Below are positions 1 through 8,592 of a stretch of DNA of 64,000 nt, in pieces. Below the pieces are notes generated by a model. The model searched no databases and was not told the origin of the DNA. It worked only from the letters and a program-made list of their open reading frames with translations. The stretch is taken from contig OY762707.1 in the NCBI GenBank assembly GCA_963666295.1, forward strand, positions 1,798,001 through 1,862,000, read 5' to 3'. Numbering within the stretch: the first letter of the stretch is position 1; each line of letters opens with the position of its first letter. The position numbers and the translations under genes are program-made. Origin of the DNA: QZKY01 sp963666295 (lineage in GTDB: Bacteria; Pseudomonadota; Gammaproteobacteria; Burkholderiales; Burkholderiaceae_D).

Positions 1-155
1 GCCATGCCTGATTAAATAATTCGCAGCAGATGTCGTAAACAATAACGCATACTTTGGGCGGTGTATTGCCTTTTGGCAACTATGTTTGTGTATACTGCCA
101 TGTGGCTGCTTGTTTTTTGTGCAGTTGTTTTATCTTGATTGGGCGCGATTTAGAA

Positions 156-3100
156 ATGTCAGACAAGCATATGGCCACCGCCATCGTTACTTCTCGAAGA
201 AGCCTCAACCTGCTGTACGGTGGTGTGTCATTGCTGATCATGACCGTCGTCCTGGCAGCCTTTTTGATGCTTGCGAAGTTGCGGCAGGAAGCCGAAGCCC
301 ACGCCATCAATTATTCGCAAAATATCGCCACGTCTCTTAACCTGACGCTCAAGGGCATTGTCGATTCGATTAACGTTGCTCTTGCGCTATCTGCCGAGGA
401 GATATCTGCTTATGTCTCAGGTCCCGTACCCGATCGCAAGGCAATTGAGGAAGTGTTGCGGCGCGCAAAACGGCAGCATGAGCTCAGCCGGGTGGCTTTT
501 GTGCGTGCCACGAACGAAAAGGGCGACCTCGTTTATGGCCCCGGCATTCCCAAACCCTATATCAGCCTTGCTAGCCGAGAATATTTCAAGCAATTAAAAA
601 ATGAATCAAGTACAGAGCTGTTCATTAGCCAGCCGATCATGTCCCGGGTTAACGGCAAGTGGATTTGGCTGTTTGCGCGACGCATAAACAAAATAGATGG
701 CACATTCGGCGGGGTCGTCTATTCCTATTTTTTTGTCGAAGATATAGGCAGTATTTTTTCGCAGATAAAAATAGGTGAAGGCAGTTCAATAGAGCTGCGC
801 GATGCCAATTTGAGGATGATTGCGCGTTACATTTCCCCCGGAACGCTGCAATTTCCTGAAAAGGAGGACCGTTCTCAGGATCTGGATGGTGATGCGCTGG
901 AATCTATTGCGCGTACGGGAAGTTATTCCAGTGATAGCCAGCAGCTGGATGGCATTGCGCGACTGCATGCCTTTCATCGCAATGATTTGTACGGCTTTAT
1001 TGTCAATGTTGGTGTGGCACGTAATGTGGTCTTGGCCAAGTGGCAGCGTGAGGCGTGGGGAATAACTGCTCTGGTTGCGGCATTCATTGCGCTTTCGATT
1101 GCGTTTGCCGTGATGATTCGGGTAGCCTGGCTGCGCCAGCAGCAGGCAGTGGCTTCGCTTGAAGCCAGTAGAGAGGCGCTGGAAGAAGCGCAGAAAATAT
1201 CCAGTGTCGGTCACTATTCATTTGATTTGCAGAGCGGTACGTGGGAGTGCTCGGGAGCACTGGATGAAATTTTTGGGATTGGGGAAGACTACCCGCGTGA
1301 TGTGGCGCATTGGGAGGCACTGATTGCTCCCGGGTCACGGCAGGGAGTGCGTGAATATTTCAGTGCCATTGTTAAGCAACGTTTGCCCTTTGATTATGAA
1401 TATCGCATCAATCGTGCCAATGATGGTCAGGAGCGCTGGGTGCATACCGCAGGAGAACTTAATTTTGATCAGGATGGGCGTGTCATAGGCCTGTTCGGTA
1501 CGATTCAAGATGTTAGTAAGGCCAAGGACCATGAGGCAGAGCTTCAGCATATTGCCAATTACGATGTGCTGACGGACATACCGAATCGGCGTTTGCTTGC
1601 CGACCGACTCAATCAGGCGGTTGCCCGCGCCGAGCGGAGTGGCAACCTGATGGCGGTGTGCTGTGTGGACCTGGATAATTTCAAGCCCATCAATGACCGG
1701 CATGGTCATGCGGCAGGTGATCAGGTGTTGGTGAAGGTGACGAGCCGGCTCAAGCGGGAGTTGCGTGCGGAAGACACGGTGGCGCGGCTGGGTGGAGATG
1801 AGTTCGTGCTGATCTTTTCCGGCCTTGCTAACTATGAAGAAATTCATGGGGTTCTGGAGCGCGTGTTGAACACGGTGAGTGCGCCCATTGCGGTCGGTGA
1901 AGTTGCAGTTACGCTCTCTGCCAGCATTGGTGTGACGCTTTTCCCGCTCGATAATGCGGACGCCGACACCTTGTTGCGCCATGCTGACCAGGCAATGTAT
2001 CGCGCCAAGGAATCTGGCAAAAATCGCTACCACCTTTTCGACCCGGAATATGATCGCAGGGTGCAGGCGCATCGCCAATATCAACTGCAAATCAAAAGCG
2101 GTCTGCAAAGCGGTGAGTTTTTTCTTGTTTACCAGCCCAAGGTCGATTTGGTCAGTGGTGAGGTGGTCGGCGTTGAGGCGCTGATTCGCTGGCAACACCC
2201 TGAGCATGGCTTGCTCATGCCAGGTGATTTTTTAAGCTACGTGACGGAAGATGAGCTGGACGTCGCAGTCGGCGAGTGGGTTGTTGATTCTGTTCTGAGC
2301 CAGGTTGAGGTTTGGGAAGCCTTGGGTCTGTCTCTTCCTGTGAGTGTCAACATTAGTGCCAGACATCTGTTGCAAGCCAATTTTCCGAATCGCCTGGAGT
2401 TGTTGTTGAACCGCTATCCCACGGTGGCGCCATCCAGACTGGAGCTGGAAATTCTGGAAACGGCGGCATTGTCCGATGTGAAGCGGGCTGCCAATACCCT
2501 TGCGCAGTGCAATCGGCTTGGCGTAAAGATTTCGCTGGACGACTTTGGTACGGGTTACTCTTCATTGACGTACTTCCGTCAGTTGCCGGTACAAATTTTG
2601 AAAATCGACAGAAGTTTCGTGGGTGATATGCTTAACGACCCGAATGATCTGGGGATCGTTGAAAGTGTGGTCTGGATGGCGCGAACCTTTAATCGAATGG
2701 TTGTGGCAGAAGGTGTCGAGACGCTGGAGCATGGCGCAATGCTGGTTCAGTTGGGGTGTCGTCTGGCGCAAGGTTACGGAATCGCTCACCCAATGCCGGT
2801 TGACCAGGTCGTGAGTTGGGTTGCGCACTGGAAAAAATCAGAAGTCTGGCGAGAGTTGGCACGTTACCCGATCAATCGAAACAATTTGACCTTGCAGGTG
2901 GCCGCACGCAGTTTTTCCGTCTGGATAGAAAAAATTGCCCACTACGTTGAGTTTCCCGAGGTGGAATTGCAGGCTGAGCTTGAAAGTCACCAATGTCCGT
3001 TTGGGAGTTGGCATCAGAGTTCGGGCGCATCGCGCTATGGCCATTTTTCGGATTTTGAGGCTATCGGCGTTTTGCACGAAAAAGGACATGCCCTGGCGAA

Positions 3101-3239
3101 TGAAATGGTTTCAATGGTCAGCAGGGGCTATGTGGATGCGGCCAAAGGGCGTCTGCCAGAACTGTACGCTTTGTCGGAAGGGATGAGTAGATTGTTTGAG
3201 TCCCTGATAGCGAATGTAACGCTGTCCGATCTTCCATAG
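156..3239 (+). CDS. Membrane GGDEF-EAL protein with extracytoplasmic sensor, PAS and CZB domains
   Basis: This 1027-residue inner-membrane protein should make and/or degrade cyclic di-GMP. A first membrane helix (about residues 20-42), a periplasmic Cache-like region and a second helix (about 310-335) precede a PAS domain (about 350-470). The GGDEF motif is intact at 546-550 with an upstream inhibitory I-site R537-A-E-D540. The EAL motif is at 674-676 and DDFGTGYSS begins at 795, so both catalytic domains look active. The tail (about 900-1015) has the CZB pattern, with HQCPFGSW around C947 and a later LHEKGH; this family binds zinc and is sensitive to oxidants. The ATG at 156 is chosen because the longer reading needs a TTG start and adds 34 unlikely residues. 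The ligand and net enzymatic direction cannot be told from sequence. Confidence 0.9.
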   Translation: MSDKHMATAIVTSRRSLNLLYGGVSLLIMTVVLAAFLMLAKLRQEAEAHAINYSQNIATSLNLTLKGIVDSINVALALSAEEISAYVSGPVPDRKAIEEVLRRAKRQHELSRVAFVRATNEKGDLVYGPGIPKPYISLASREYFKQLKNESSTELFISQPIMSRVNGKWIWLFARRINKIDGTFGGVVYSYFFVEDIGSIFSQIKIGEGSSIELRDANLRMIARYISPGTLQFPEKEDRSQDLDGDALESIARTGSYSSDSQQLDGIARLHAFHRNDLYGFIVNVGVARNVVLAKWQREAWGITALVAAFIALSIAFAVMIRVAWLRQQQAVASLEASREALEEAQKISSVGHYSFDLQSGTWECSGALDEIFGIGEDYPRDVAHWEALIAPGSRQGVREYFSAIVKQRLPFDYEYRINRANDGQERWVHTAGELNFDQDGRVIGLFGTIQDVSKAKDHEAELQHIANYDVLTDIPNRRLLADRLNQAVARAERSGNLMAVCCVDLDNFKPINDRHGHAAGDQVLVKVTSRLKRELRAEDTVARLGGDEFVLIFSGLANYEEIHGVLERVLNTVSAPIAVGEVAVTLSASIGVTLFPLDNADADTLLRHADQAMYRAKESGKNRYHLFDPEYDRRVQAHRQYQLQIKSGLQSGEFFLVYQPKVDLVSGEVVGVEALIRWQHPEHGLLMPGDFLSYVTEDELDVAVGEWVVDSVLSQVEVWEALGLSLPVSVNISARHLLQANFPNRLELLLNRYPTVAPSRLELEILETAALSDVKRAANTLAQCNRLGVKISLDDFGTGYSSLTYFRQLPVQILKIDRSFVGDMLNDPNDLGIVESVVWMARTFNRMVVAEGVETLEHGAMLVQLGCRLAQGYGIAHPMPVDQVVSWVAHWKKSEVWRELARYPINRNNLTLQVAARSFSVWIEKIAHYVEFPEVELQAELESHQCPFGSWHQSSGASRYGHFSDFEAIGVLHEKGHALANEMVSMVSRGYVDAAKGRLPELYALSEGMSRLFESLIANVTLSDLP

Positions 3240-3266
3240 ACCGGCAGAGGCGTTTGATGCTGAAAC

Positions 3267-3707
3267 TTAGGCGGGGCCGGTGATTTCGGGGAGCAGTATT
3301 TTCCCTCCAGTCAGATGAAGCTTGGCGTTGAGCGTGAATAAATCCGCAAATTTGGCACCAACTTCTTCATTGCGCCACGACGAAACCTTGACTATTGCCC
3401 TGATCAGGGTTGGGTCCGGTTGCCTCATTCCTTTTGGCTGTTTCGGGTGTTGCATTATGGCTTTGAGATAAAACTCGCAGGCCATTTCATACGGGTTTGC
3501 TCGCCGCCCCTTCTCGATCCGAAGGGCAGAACGGTCATGCTCATACATTTGTTTGAGTTCGGGATCCAATTGATTGATGTCTAAACCAAGTTCTGCGAGT
3601 GCAAAGTCGGTCTGCGCATTGTATGCCTTCAGACCATGACCGAAGCGAGGACGCAGTGCAATCCAGGCAATGAGGGTAATGACGATGCCTGCGATTAGAA
3701 AATCCAT
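3267..3707 (-). CDS. Small membrane-anchored protein of unknown function
   Basis: The 146-residue product has one N-terminal hydrophobic helix (residues 2-19) followed by a soluble, charged, mostly helical domain, so it is probably anchored in the inner membrane with the bulk in the cytoplasm. I do not recognise the family. It converges with the upstream c-di-GMP gene, leaving 27 bases between the two stop codons. The start is the first ATG of the frame and directly begins the hydrophobic segment, which supports it. The C-terminus has no obvious catalytic motif. Confidence 0.65.
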   Translation of the reverse strand: MDFLIAGIVITLIAWIALRPRFGHGLKAYNAQTDFALAELGLDINQLDPELKQMYEHDRSALRIEKGRRANPYEMACEFYLKAIMQHPKQPKGMRQPDPTLIRAIVKVSSWRNEEVGAKFADLFTLNAKLHLTGGKILLPEITGPA

Positions 3708-3872
3708 ATTAAAAACGTGAAGAGCGTTGTGGGCTAAGACATTTTGGATTGTAAAACATCTTGTTGCGGGTCATTTGTGAATTATGGCGCTTGATTCATT
3801 GCGTGATATCAAACTGGATGATGAATGTCGTGCCAAAATAGGCAAAGGTGGTATTTACGACAAGGAGGCCGT

Positions 3873-4364
3873 ATGAAAACGAAAAAAAGCAAAAGCATTG
3901 CTTCGGTTGTTTTGGCTTTTACGATGATGGCAGGAACTTGTGCGCTGGCAGGTACGCAAGTTCAGCAAGTGGGTACGGGCGATGTAATCATTGCGCAGCG
4001 AGGCGATTACAGAGGGGATCGCAGAGATGGTCGCTATGAGCGTCATGATGATCGTAGGGATGGTCGCTATACGCATCGTGAAGATCGCAGGCGTGATTTG
4101 CGTAATGATCGCATTGATTATCGACGTGATCGTCGGCAGGCATACAGGGATCATGATCGGCGTGGTGCCGGACCAAGGCGCGATTTATACAAAGGCAGAT
4201 ACCTGCCGCGTTATTACCGCACGCAACACTATCGCATTCGCGACTGGCGCCGGCATGGCTTGTATGCGCCACCGCGTGGGTATTACTGGGCGCAAGTGGG
4301 TGCAGACTACGTTCTTGTCGCCATTACGACAGCCCTCATTTTTGATCTGATACTGCACCATTAA
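3873..4364 (+). CDS. RcnB-like secreted protein with Arg/Asp-rich repeats
   Basis: The ATG at 3873 follows a strong AAGGAGG ribosome-binding site and gives 163 residues with a cleavable signal peptide (about residues 1-27). The middle (about 35-110) is very rich in Arg and Asp with near-repeats built on RRDGRY. The last 50 residues match the RcnB pattern, with W and PPRGYYWAQVGADYVLV followed by a hydrophobic stretch. RcnB of E. coli is a periplasmic protein in nickel/cobalt homeostasis, but most family members are uncharacterised, so only a periplasmic location is inferred. No rcnA efflux gene is adjacent. A terminator follows directly, so it is probably monocistronic. Confidence 0.75.
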   Translation: MKTKKSKSIASVVLAFTMMAGTCALAGTQVQQVGTGDVIIAQRGDYRGDRRDGRYERHDDRRDGRYTHREDRRRDLRNDRIDYRRDRRQAYRDHDRRGAGPRRDLYKGRYLPRYYRTQHYRIRDWRRHGLYAPPRGYYWAQVGADYVLVAITTALIFDLILHH

Positions 4365-4376
4365 TCAGAAACGATT

Positions 4377-4407
4377 AAAAAACCGTCCCGAGTGGGCGGT
4401 TTTTTTG
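4377..4407 (+). terminator. Rho-independent terminator after the RcnB-like gene
   Basis: AACCGTCC, a five-base loop and GGGCGGTT form a GC-rich stem with one G-T pair, followed by seven T. It lies 13 bases after the stop codon of the RcnB-like gene. Confidence 0.85.
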
Positions 4408-4481
4408 CGTAACTACGGTCTTATGACTACGATATAAACGTGCCGATACGATCCAGTTCGACTTTCATGCACGCATACGCA

Positions 4482-5285
4482 CTATTGCAACTCGGTCCAG
4501 TAAACCAGTTCAAACCGGCCATCCATGTGCTCGACAAGGGCAGAGCAGCTTTCCTGCCAGTCGCCAGGATTCATGTAGCGTAAATTATTATCTTCCCTGA
4601 TGACAGGGTAATGAATGTGGCCGCAGATGACACCGTCATGGTTTTTAGATGCGCAGTAGTTGAGCAGGATCGTTTCATATTTGTGAACATAATTTAGCGC
4701 TTGTTTCACATTTTTTTTGACGTTCCGGCTCAAACTGTAGTGCCTCAGACGGAATATTTTCCTGATGCTGTTTAGCACACGGTTGACGAAGATAAGCACG
4801 TCATAGGCCGAGTCGCCAAGGTGCGATATCCACTTTGAAATGTTGAGAGCTGCGTCGAAGACATCCCCATGAATCAGCAGATAGGTTTTGCCATCGACAC
4901 CGATGTGTGTGGCTTCATTGCACAACGCCATACCCTCGAGCATGATTTCCGACATCCATTGTCTCAGGAAGCCGTCATGGTTTCCCAGCACGTAGACAAT
5001 TTTGGTTTTGTGCCGCTGCTTGTTGATGAATTGACGGATTACGTGACTGTGAGATTCCGGCCAGAAAAGCTTTTTCTTGATGCGCCATCCGTCGATGATG
5101 TCACCTAGCAAATACAGGTTGTCACATGAGTGGCTTCTCAAGAAGTCATTCAGGAGTTCTGCGTGGCATGCTCTGGAGCCCAGGTGAACATCACTGATGA
5201 AAATGCTTCTGAAGTGAACTTTTGGTTTTTTTGTTGTTTTTTCTTGCGCGACCGTTTCGCTTGGTAATTTAGATTCTTCGATCAT
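4482..5285 (-). CDS. PlcP/LpxH-like metallophosphoesterase
   Basis: The protein carries the calcineurin-type motifs SDVHLG, LLGDIIDGW, GNHDGF, LIHGD and GHIH that bind two metal ions. The stretch GDIIDGW followed by FWPESH is the variant seen in proteins usually annotated as UDP-2,3-diacylglucosamine diphosphatase-like, which include the phosphate-starvation phospholipase C PlcP of Sinorhizobium. PlcP cleaves phospholipid head groups to give diacylglycerol. It is the last gene of an operon with an MGDG-synthase-like glycosyltransferase and a membrane protein, behind a Pho-box-like promoter, which favours lipid remodelling over lipid A synthesis. An alternative ATG at 5345 would add 20 residues; neither start has a convincing ribosome-binding site. 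Confidence 0.75.
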   Translation of the reverse strand: MIEESKLPSETVAQEKTTKKPKVHFRSIFISDVHLGSRACHAELLNDFLRSHSCDNLYLLGDIIDGWRIKKKLFWPESHSHVIRQFINKQRHKTKIVYVLGNHDGFLRQWMSEIMLEGMALCNEATHIGVDGKTYLLIHGDVFDAALNISKWISHLGDSAYDVLIFVNRVLNSIRKIFRLRHYSLSRNVKKNVKQALNYVHKYETILLNYCASKNHDGVICGHIHYPVIREDNNLRYMNPGDWQESCSALVEHMDGRFELVYWTELQ

Positions 5286-5427
5286 ATTCCGGTAGCAGTA
5301 AAGGGATAAGTTTGGGGCGGCTTGGCGGGGATTGCCTGGAAGCATGTGCGTCGGGCAAATAAGAGTGCTTCAGGCATGCCGGTTAGAAAAATGACTGACA
5401 TATCAGTCTGGTTTCCGGTAATTTTTC

Positions 5428-5874
5428 TTAATACGCATACCAGTAAAATAGTGCGCTGACGATGGAAAAAATCCAGTATTCGATCGGTGCGCCGAATATC
5501 CACTTTTTGTGCCACAAGGCTTTGTCCTTGCGAAAGTGCTTCAAACCGAATGCCGGATTCAGGATGAACCAGAGAAAATCTTCGACAATCCAGAACATCA
5601 TGATGGAGGCGAGGACGCGCGCCTCCAGTTGCCAAGACCACTGCGCCATGAAAAACAGCGGAAAGTGAAAAAAGATGGCAATAAAACTGAATACCCATGC
5701 GTGGTAGCCGGTCATGGCGCGACCGCCCCAGAATATGTCGAGCAGCCAGTGTTCTTCAATGCGCCATGTGGGCAGGTTTTCCGCCCACCCGGCTTCTCCC
5801 TCAATGTGAATTTCGGCCTGTGCAAAAAACAGGGCCAGAAGGGTGACACAGCCCAAGGTCAGAGCGAGTTGCAT
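5428..5874 (-). CDS. Four-helix inner-membrane protein in the lipid operon
   Basis: The 148-residue product has four hydrophobic segments (about residues 1-22, 55-78, 90-110 and 130-148) with several Trp and His between them. I do not recognise the family. The ATG at 5874 overlaps the end of the upstream glycosyltransferase by 16 bases, so the two are translated in one message; the longer reading to 5889 needs a TTG. Its place between a diacylglycerol glycosyltransferase-like enzyme and a PlcP-like phosphoesterase suggests a part in membrane lipid handling, which is inference from context only. Confidence 0.7.
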   Translation of the reverse strand: MQLALTLGCVTLLALFFAQAEIHIEGEAGWAENLPTWRIEEHWLLDIFWGGRAMTGYHAWVFSFIAIFFHFPLFFMAQWSWQLEARVLASIMMFWIVEDFLWFILNPAFGLKHFRKDKALWHKKWIFGAPIEYWIFSIVSALFYWYAY

Positions 5875-7025
5875 GATTCCGGAAGACAAGCGGTTTCTCC
5901 TGTTTTTTCTAGCACGATGTCCAATACATGACGCGCTGCGTAGGGCCGGGCTATCGACCTGGCCTTGGCGCGCATGAGGCTTAACTCGTCTGGATGCGTT
6001 AATAAATGTTGAATGCTGATTTTCAGGGTTCGCAGATCAATGGCATGGAAGGCCACGCCTTGATCAAGCAGAAAGCTCGCGTTTTGTTCTTCCTGCCCGG
6101 GAATGGGCGCGGTGACAATCATTGGCAAGCCCGTTGCCAGACATTCGGAGGTGGTCAGGCCGCCCGGCTTGGTAATGGCGAGATCGGCACAGGCCATCAG
6201 GCGTTCGACTTTGTTCGTGTAACCGAGCGGTATTAGCCTGTCTGGATAGTGCAGCGCGAGCATTTGCAGTTCACCCAACGCTTCAGCGTTTTTCCCCGCC
6301 AGCACGACGAGCTGAAAATCACCCTGCATTTCCAGCAAGTGCCGCGCAATCTTGTGCAGGCCGCCTATGCCCGCGCCACCGCCCATCAGTAGCAAGGTTT
6401 TCAGGCGGGTCGAGGCACCGAGTTCCTGTGTGCAGACCTTGCGATCAAGCGGTTCTGAAAAACTCGGCATGATTGGAATGCCAGTCACGTGAATAGCATC
6501 GGCGGCTATGCCGCCCTCGCGCATGCGTTGCGCAACGTTTTCATTAGGTGCCAAATAACCCGTCATGTGATCCTGTATCCACATGCGATGTAAATCGAAA
6601 TCTGTAACTTGCACCCATACCGGGCAGTTAAGTTTCCCTGCTGCAATGGTTTGCGAAAGAATTTCGGCCGGCAGAAAGTGGGTGCAAATAATGACATCCG
6701 GGTTTTGTCTTGCAATCTCTCGCAGCAGGGGTTTGCTGTTCAGTAACTCAAGCCAACGGCGAATTCTGTGTAAAGTGCTTTTCTGTGTTGACCGGTCAGT
6801 GAGCCGGTACAAGCAGCCCCACAGCGAGGGCGCATATTTCAACAAAAAGAGATAGCTGTCGACGTAAATCTTGCGCAAGACCCAAGTCACGTAATCCATG
6901 ACGTCCAGATGGATGGCAGTTGAGTCTGGACTGGATATGCCTGCCTGCGAGAGAAGCGCTTCTGCGGCGCGAATATGGCCTGAACCGGCGGATACACTGA
7001 GTAATAGGATTTTTTTCTGTGCCAT
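5859..7025 (-). CDS. MGDG-synthase-like (GT28) glycosyltransferase
   Basis: The 388 residues show the two-domain GT-B pattern of monogalactosyldiacylglycerol synthases and processive diacylglycerol glucosyltransferases. The N-terminal half starts with KILLLSVSAGSGHIRAAEAL, the acceptor-side glycine loop, and contains ICTHFLPAE. The C-terminal half has LLMGGGAGIGGL and ITKPGGLTTSECLATGLP with PGQEEQN, typical of the nucleotide-sugar site. The expected reaction is transfer of a hexose from UDP- or GDP-sugar to diacylglycerol at the inner face of the cytoplasmic membrane. It is the first gene of the operon; the following membrane protein overlaps its stop codon. The exact sugar cannot be predicted. 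Confidence 0.85.
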   Translation of the reverse strand: MAQKKILLLSVSAGSGHIRAAEALLSQAGISSPDSTAIHLDVMDYVTWVLRKIYVDSYLFLLKYAPSLWGCLYRLTDRSTQKSTLHRIRRWLELLNSKPLLREIARQNPDVIICTHFLPAEILSQTIAAGKLNCPVWVQVTDFDLHRMWIQDHMTGYLAPNENVAQRMREGGIAADAIHVTGIPIMPSFSEPLDRKVCTQELGASTRLKTLLLMGGGAGIGGLHKIARHLLEMQGDFQLVVLAGKNAEALGELQMLALHYPDRLIPLGYTNKVERLMACADLAITKPGGLTTSECLATGLPMIVTAPIPGQEEQNASFLLDQGVAFHAIDLRTLKISIQHLLTHPDELSLMRAKARSIARPYAARHVLDIVLEKTGETACLPESCNSL

Positions 7026-7052
7026 GTGTAACGATCATTGAACGGCTATGCC

Positions 7053-7086
7053 ATTCTAAGAAAACTTCGTTACAGTCCCATGACAA
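7053..7086 (-). promoter_or_regulatory. Pho-box-like promoter of the lipid operon
   Basis: On the minus strand TTGTCAT (7080-7086), four bases and CTGTAAC (7069-7075) match 11 of 14 positions of the PhoB consensus repeat CTGTCAT-N4-CTGTCAT. Ten bases further on is TAGAAT (7053-7058), a good -10 hexamer at the spacing of PhoB-activated promoters, which lack a normal -35. The start codon at 7025 then follows a leader of about 20 bases. This predicts induction by phosphate limitation. Confidence 0.55.
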
Positions 7087-7106
7087 GGGTGGCCGGTGGC
7101 GCGACG

Positions 7107-7136
7107 AAAAAAGCCAGCCTGGATGCTGGCTTTTTT
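7107..7136 (-). terminator. Terminator of the ferritin-like gene
   Basis: AAAAAAGCCAGC, a six-base loop and GCTGGCTTTTTT form a symmetric hairpin with T runs on both strands. It lies just downstream of the ferritin-like gene, which reads toward it, and upstream of the lipid operon promoter. Confidence 0.85.
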
Positions 7137-7153
7137 GAAAAACAAACGCTTGA

Positions 7154-7651
7154 TTACCTGGATGTTACTGGCGTTTCCATATCTTCCAGCATGGCTTCCA
7201 GGTCTTCTTCGTGTTCGACTTCTTCCTCCAGGATTTGGAGAATCATTTTCTCCGTAATCGGATCCTTGCCTTTGACGAATTCCAGAATTTCGACATAGGT
7301 TGCGATAGCACACTGTTCGCCCCGGATATTCTGGATGAGCAGCGTTTTCGTGTTCGGATCAGATGGAACCTCATAACCACAGTTGGTTTCCTGCAGAAGT
7401 GCTTGTGGCGATAGCAGCGGCGTTCCGCCAAGTTGAGTGATCCGGTTGACCAGCATTTCGGCATGCACCAACTCCTCTTGTGCGTGCTCTTCAAGTTCAG
7501 AGGCAATAATGCCGCGCATACGTCCTTTCGCGACTTTGGCGCCAACCCAGTACTGGTAGTATGCCAGCCATTCATCGGCATAAGCCTTGTTCAACATTCC
7601 GATCAACGTTTCAACATCTACTCCGACGATCTCTCTACCTTTGGTTCCCAT
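7154..7651 (-). CDS. Ferritin-like / Dps-type iron-binding protein
   Basis: The 165-residue protein is a four-helix-bundle ferritin-like protein. Diiron-type motifs are visible: ADEWLAYYQYWVGAK in helix A, ELEEHAQEELVHAE in helix B, GEQCAIATY in helix C and EEEVEHEEDLE in helix D. These Glu/His patterns are typical of bacterioferritin-like proteins often annotated as DNA-protecting Dps. The likely role is ferroxidase and iron storage or oxidative-stress protection in the cytoplasm. The ATG at 7651 is preceded by AAGGAG with good spacing; an upstream in-frame start would add 12 residues without a site. It has its own promoter and terminator, so it is a single-gene unit. Confidence 0.85.
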   Translation of the reverse strand: MGTKGREIVGVDVETLIGMLNKAYADEWLAYYQYWVGAKVAKGRMRGIIASELEEHAQEELVHAEMLVNRITQLGGTPLLSPQALLQETNCGYEVPSDPNTKTLLIQNIRGEQCAIATYVEILEFVKGKDPITEKMILQILEEEVEHEEDLEAMLEDMETPVTSR

Positions 7652-7714
7652 GTTTTTGCTCCTTGTTTTGTTTTCAGGAAAGGCCATTTAAACCACGCTT
7701 TAGAAGGTGCAAGA

Positions 7715-7744
7715 ATTATGCCTGACAGGCTTATCTGTTGACAA
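7715..7744 (-). promoter_or_regulatory. Sigma-70-type promoter of the ferritin-like gene
   Basis: On the minus strand TTGTCA (7739-7744) and CATAAT (7715-7720) are separated by 18 bases, with the start codon about 65 bases downstream. Confidence 0.5.
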
Positions 7745-7900
7745 TGACTAGGGTGGGATTGTTCCAGAAAGTTGAAGTCACTGTTTGATGAATGCATGCG
7801 CATGGCTTTGGCTAATCCCAGCGAATGACGGGCGTATTGGACCGTTTGGTTTTCATCTTTGCGAGAGGCGAATTGCGGCCATATTTTTGGCCGCTAATTT

Positions 7901-8410
7901 TTATCGGTCGCCCTCTGTTCGGTTTGCGTCGCGAGTACGCTCTGCCCTCGTTTCGCCGGTATGTTCTCGCCTATCGATTCGTCCGAAGTTTCGGTCTCGG
8001 TTTTGCTCGGTAGCGTTATCACCATGCCGATCTCGTGTGCGCTCATCCCGCGCATGCTCACCGGTTCGTCGGGAATCCTTTTCTCGACTTCTTTCAGTCG
8101 AGTTGTCATCTTGTGCATCTCGTGAACGCTCACGCCGCGTACGCTCGCCAGTCTGGGCTGAATCACGATCGCGCTTCTTTTCGGGTGCGCGGTCGCCTTT
8201 GTGATCCCGTTCGTGATGTCGCTTTTTTTCACCCCTGTGGTCAGGGTCAGGCCGACGGCGTTCAATTCGGTCGTAGTCGGGGTAATACCAATAGTCATCG
8301 TCGTACCTGCCGTTATGGCCACCCTCGTAAACCGCACACCCGCCAAGCAAGGCGGTTACGAGTAAAGCGAATGTCAGGTATTTTGTGACGCCAGTTTTTT
8401 TATTCTGCAT
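7901..8410 (-). CDS. Arg/Asp/Glu-rich repeat lipoprotein
   Basis: The ATG at 8410 follows GGAGG by five bases and starts a 169-residue protein with a lipoprotein signal peptide ending LLGGC, so acylation is expected at Cys25. After a short Tyr/Asp-rich stretch the rest is highly charged low-complexity sequence with three degenerate tandem units each starting at TGE (for example TGERTRRERSRDAQDDNSTE, then TGEHARDERTRD, then TGETRAERTRD). The composition resembles the Arg/Asp-rich segment of the RcnB-like protein at 3.9 kb, although the two are otherwise unrelated. No function is known to me. The gene diverges from the arsenic operon. Confidence 0.75.
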   Translation of the reverse strand: MQNKKTGVTKYLTFALLVTALLGGCAVYEGGHNGRYDDDYWYYPDYDRIERRRPDPDHRGEKKRHHERDHKGDRAPEKKRDRDSAQTGERTRRERSRDAQDDNSTERSREKDSRRTGEHARDERTRDRHGDNATEQNRDRNFGRIDRREHTGETRAERTRDANRTEGDR

Positions 8411-8556
8411 AAATGCCTCCACCTCGTCATCTTCTTCAATATAGGGCATCGTTTCTTCGCTGACTTGATTCAAGTCAAGTTTTTCAGGTGTTAGTTTATG
8501 GCGTGGATTCCACATTGCAGAGCACGCCAATCATCTTCTGGGTGAGCCAGGCGTTT

Positions 8557-8586
8557 TTGTTGTCATTTCAAATATCGTTGTATAAT
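8557..8586 (+). promoter_or_regulatory. Promoter of the arsenic operon
   Basis: TTGTTG (8557-8562) lies 18 bases before a perfect TATAAT (8581-8586), which is only six bases upstream of the arsR start codon. An overlapping TTGTCA at 8560 is an alternative -35. An ArsR repressor normally binds over such a promoter; I could not define a clear operator palindrome. Confidence 0.5.
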
Positions 8587-8592
8587 CAAAAT

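Noticed and set aside
1335..2207. Minus-strand frame of 290 codons inside the GGDEF-EAL gene
   Set aside because: It is antisense to conserved catalytic domains and has no recognisable protein features.
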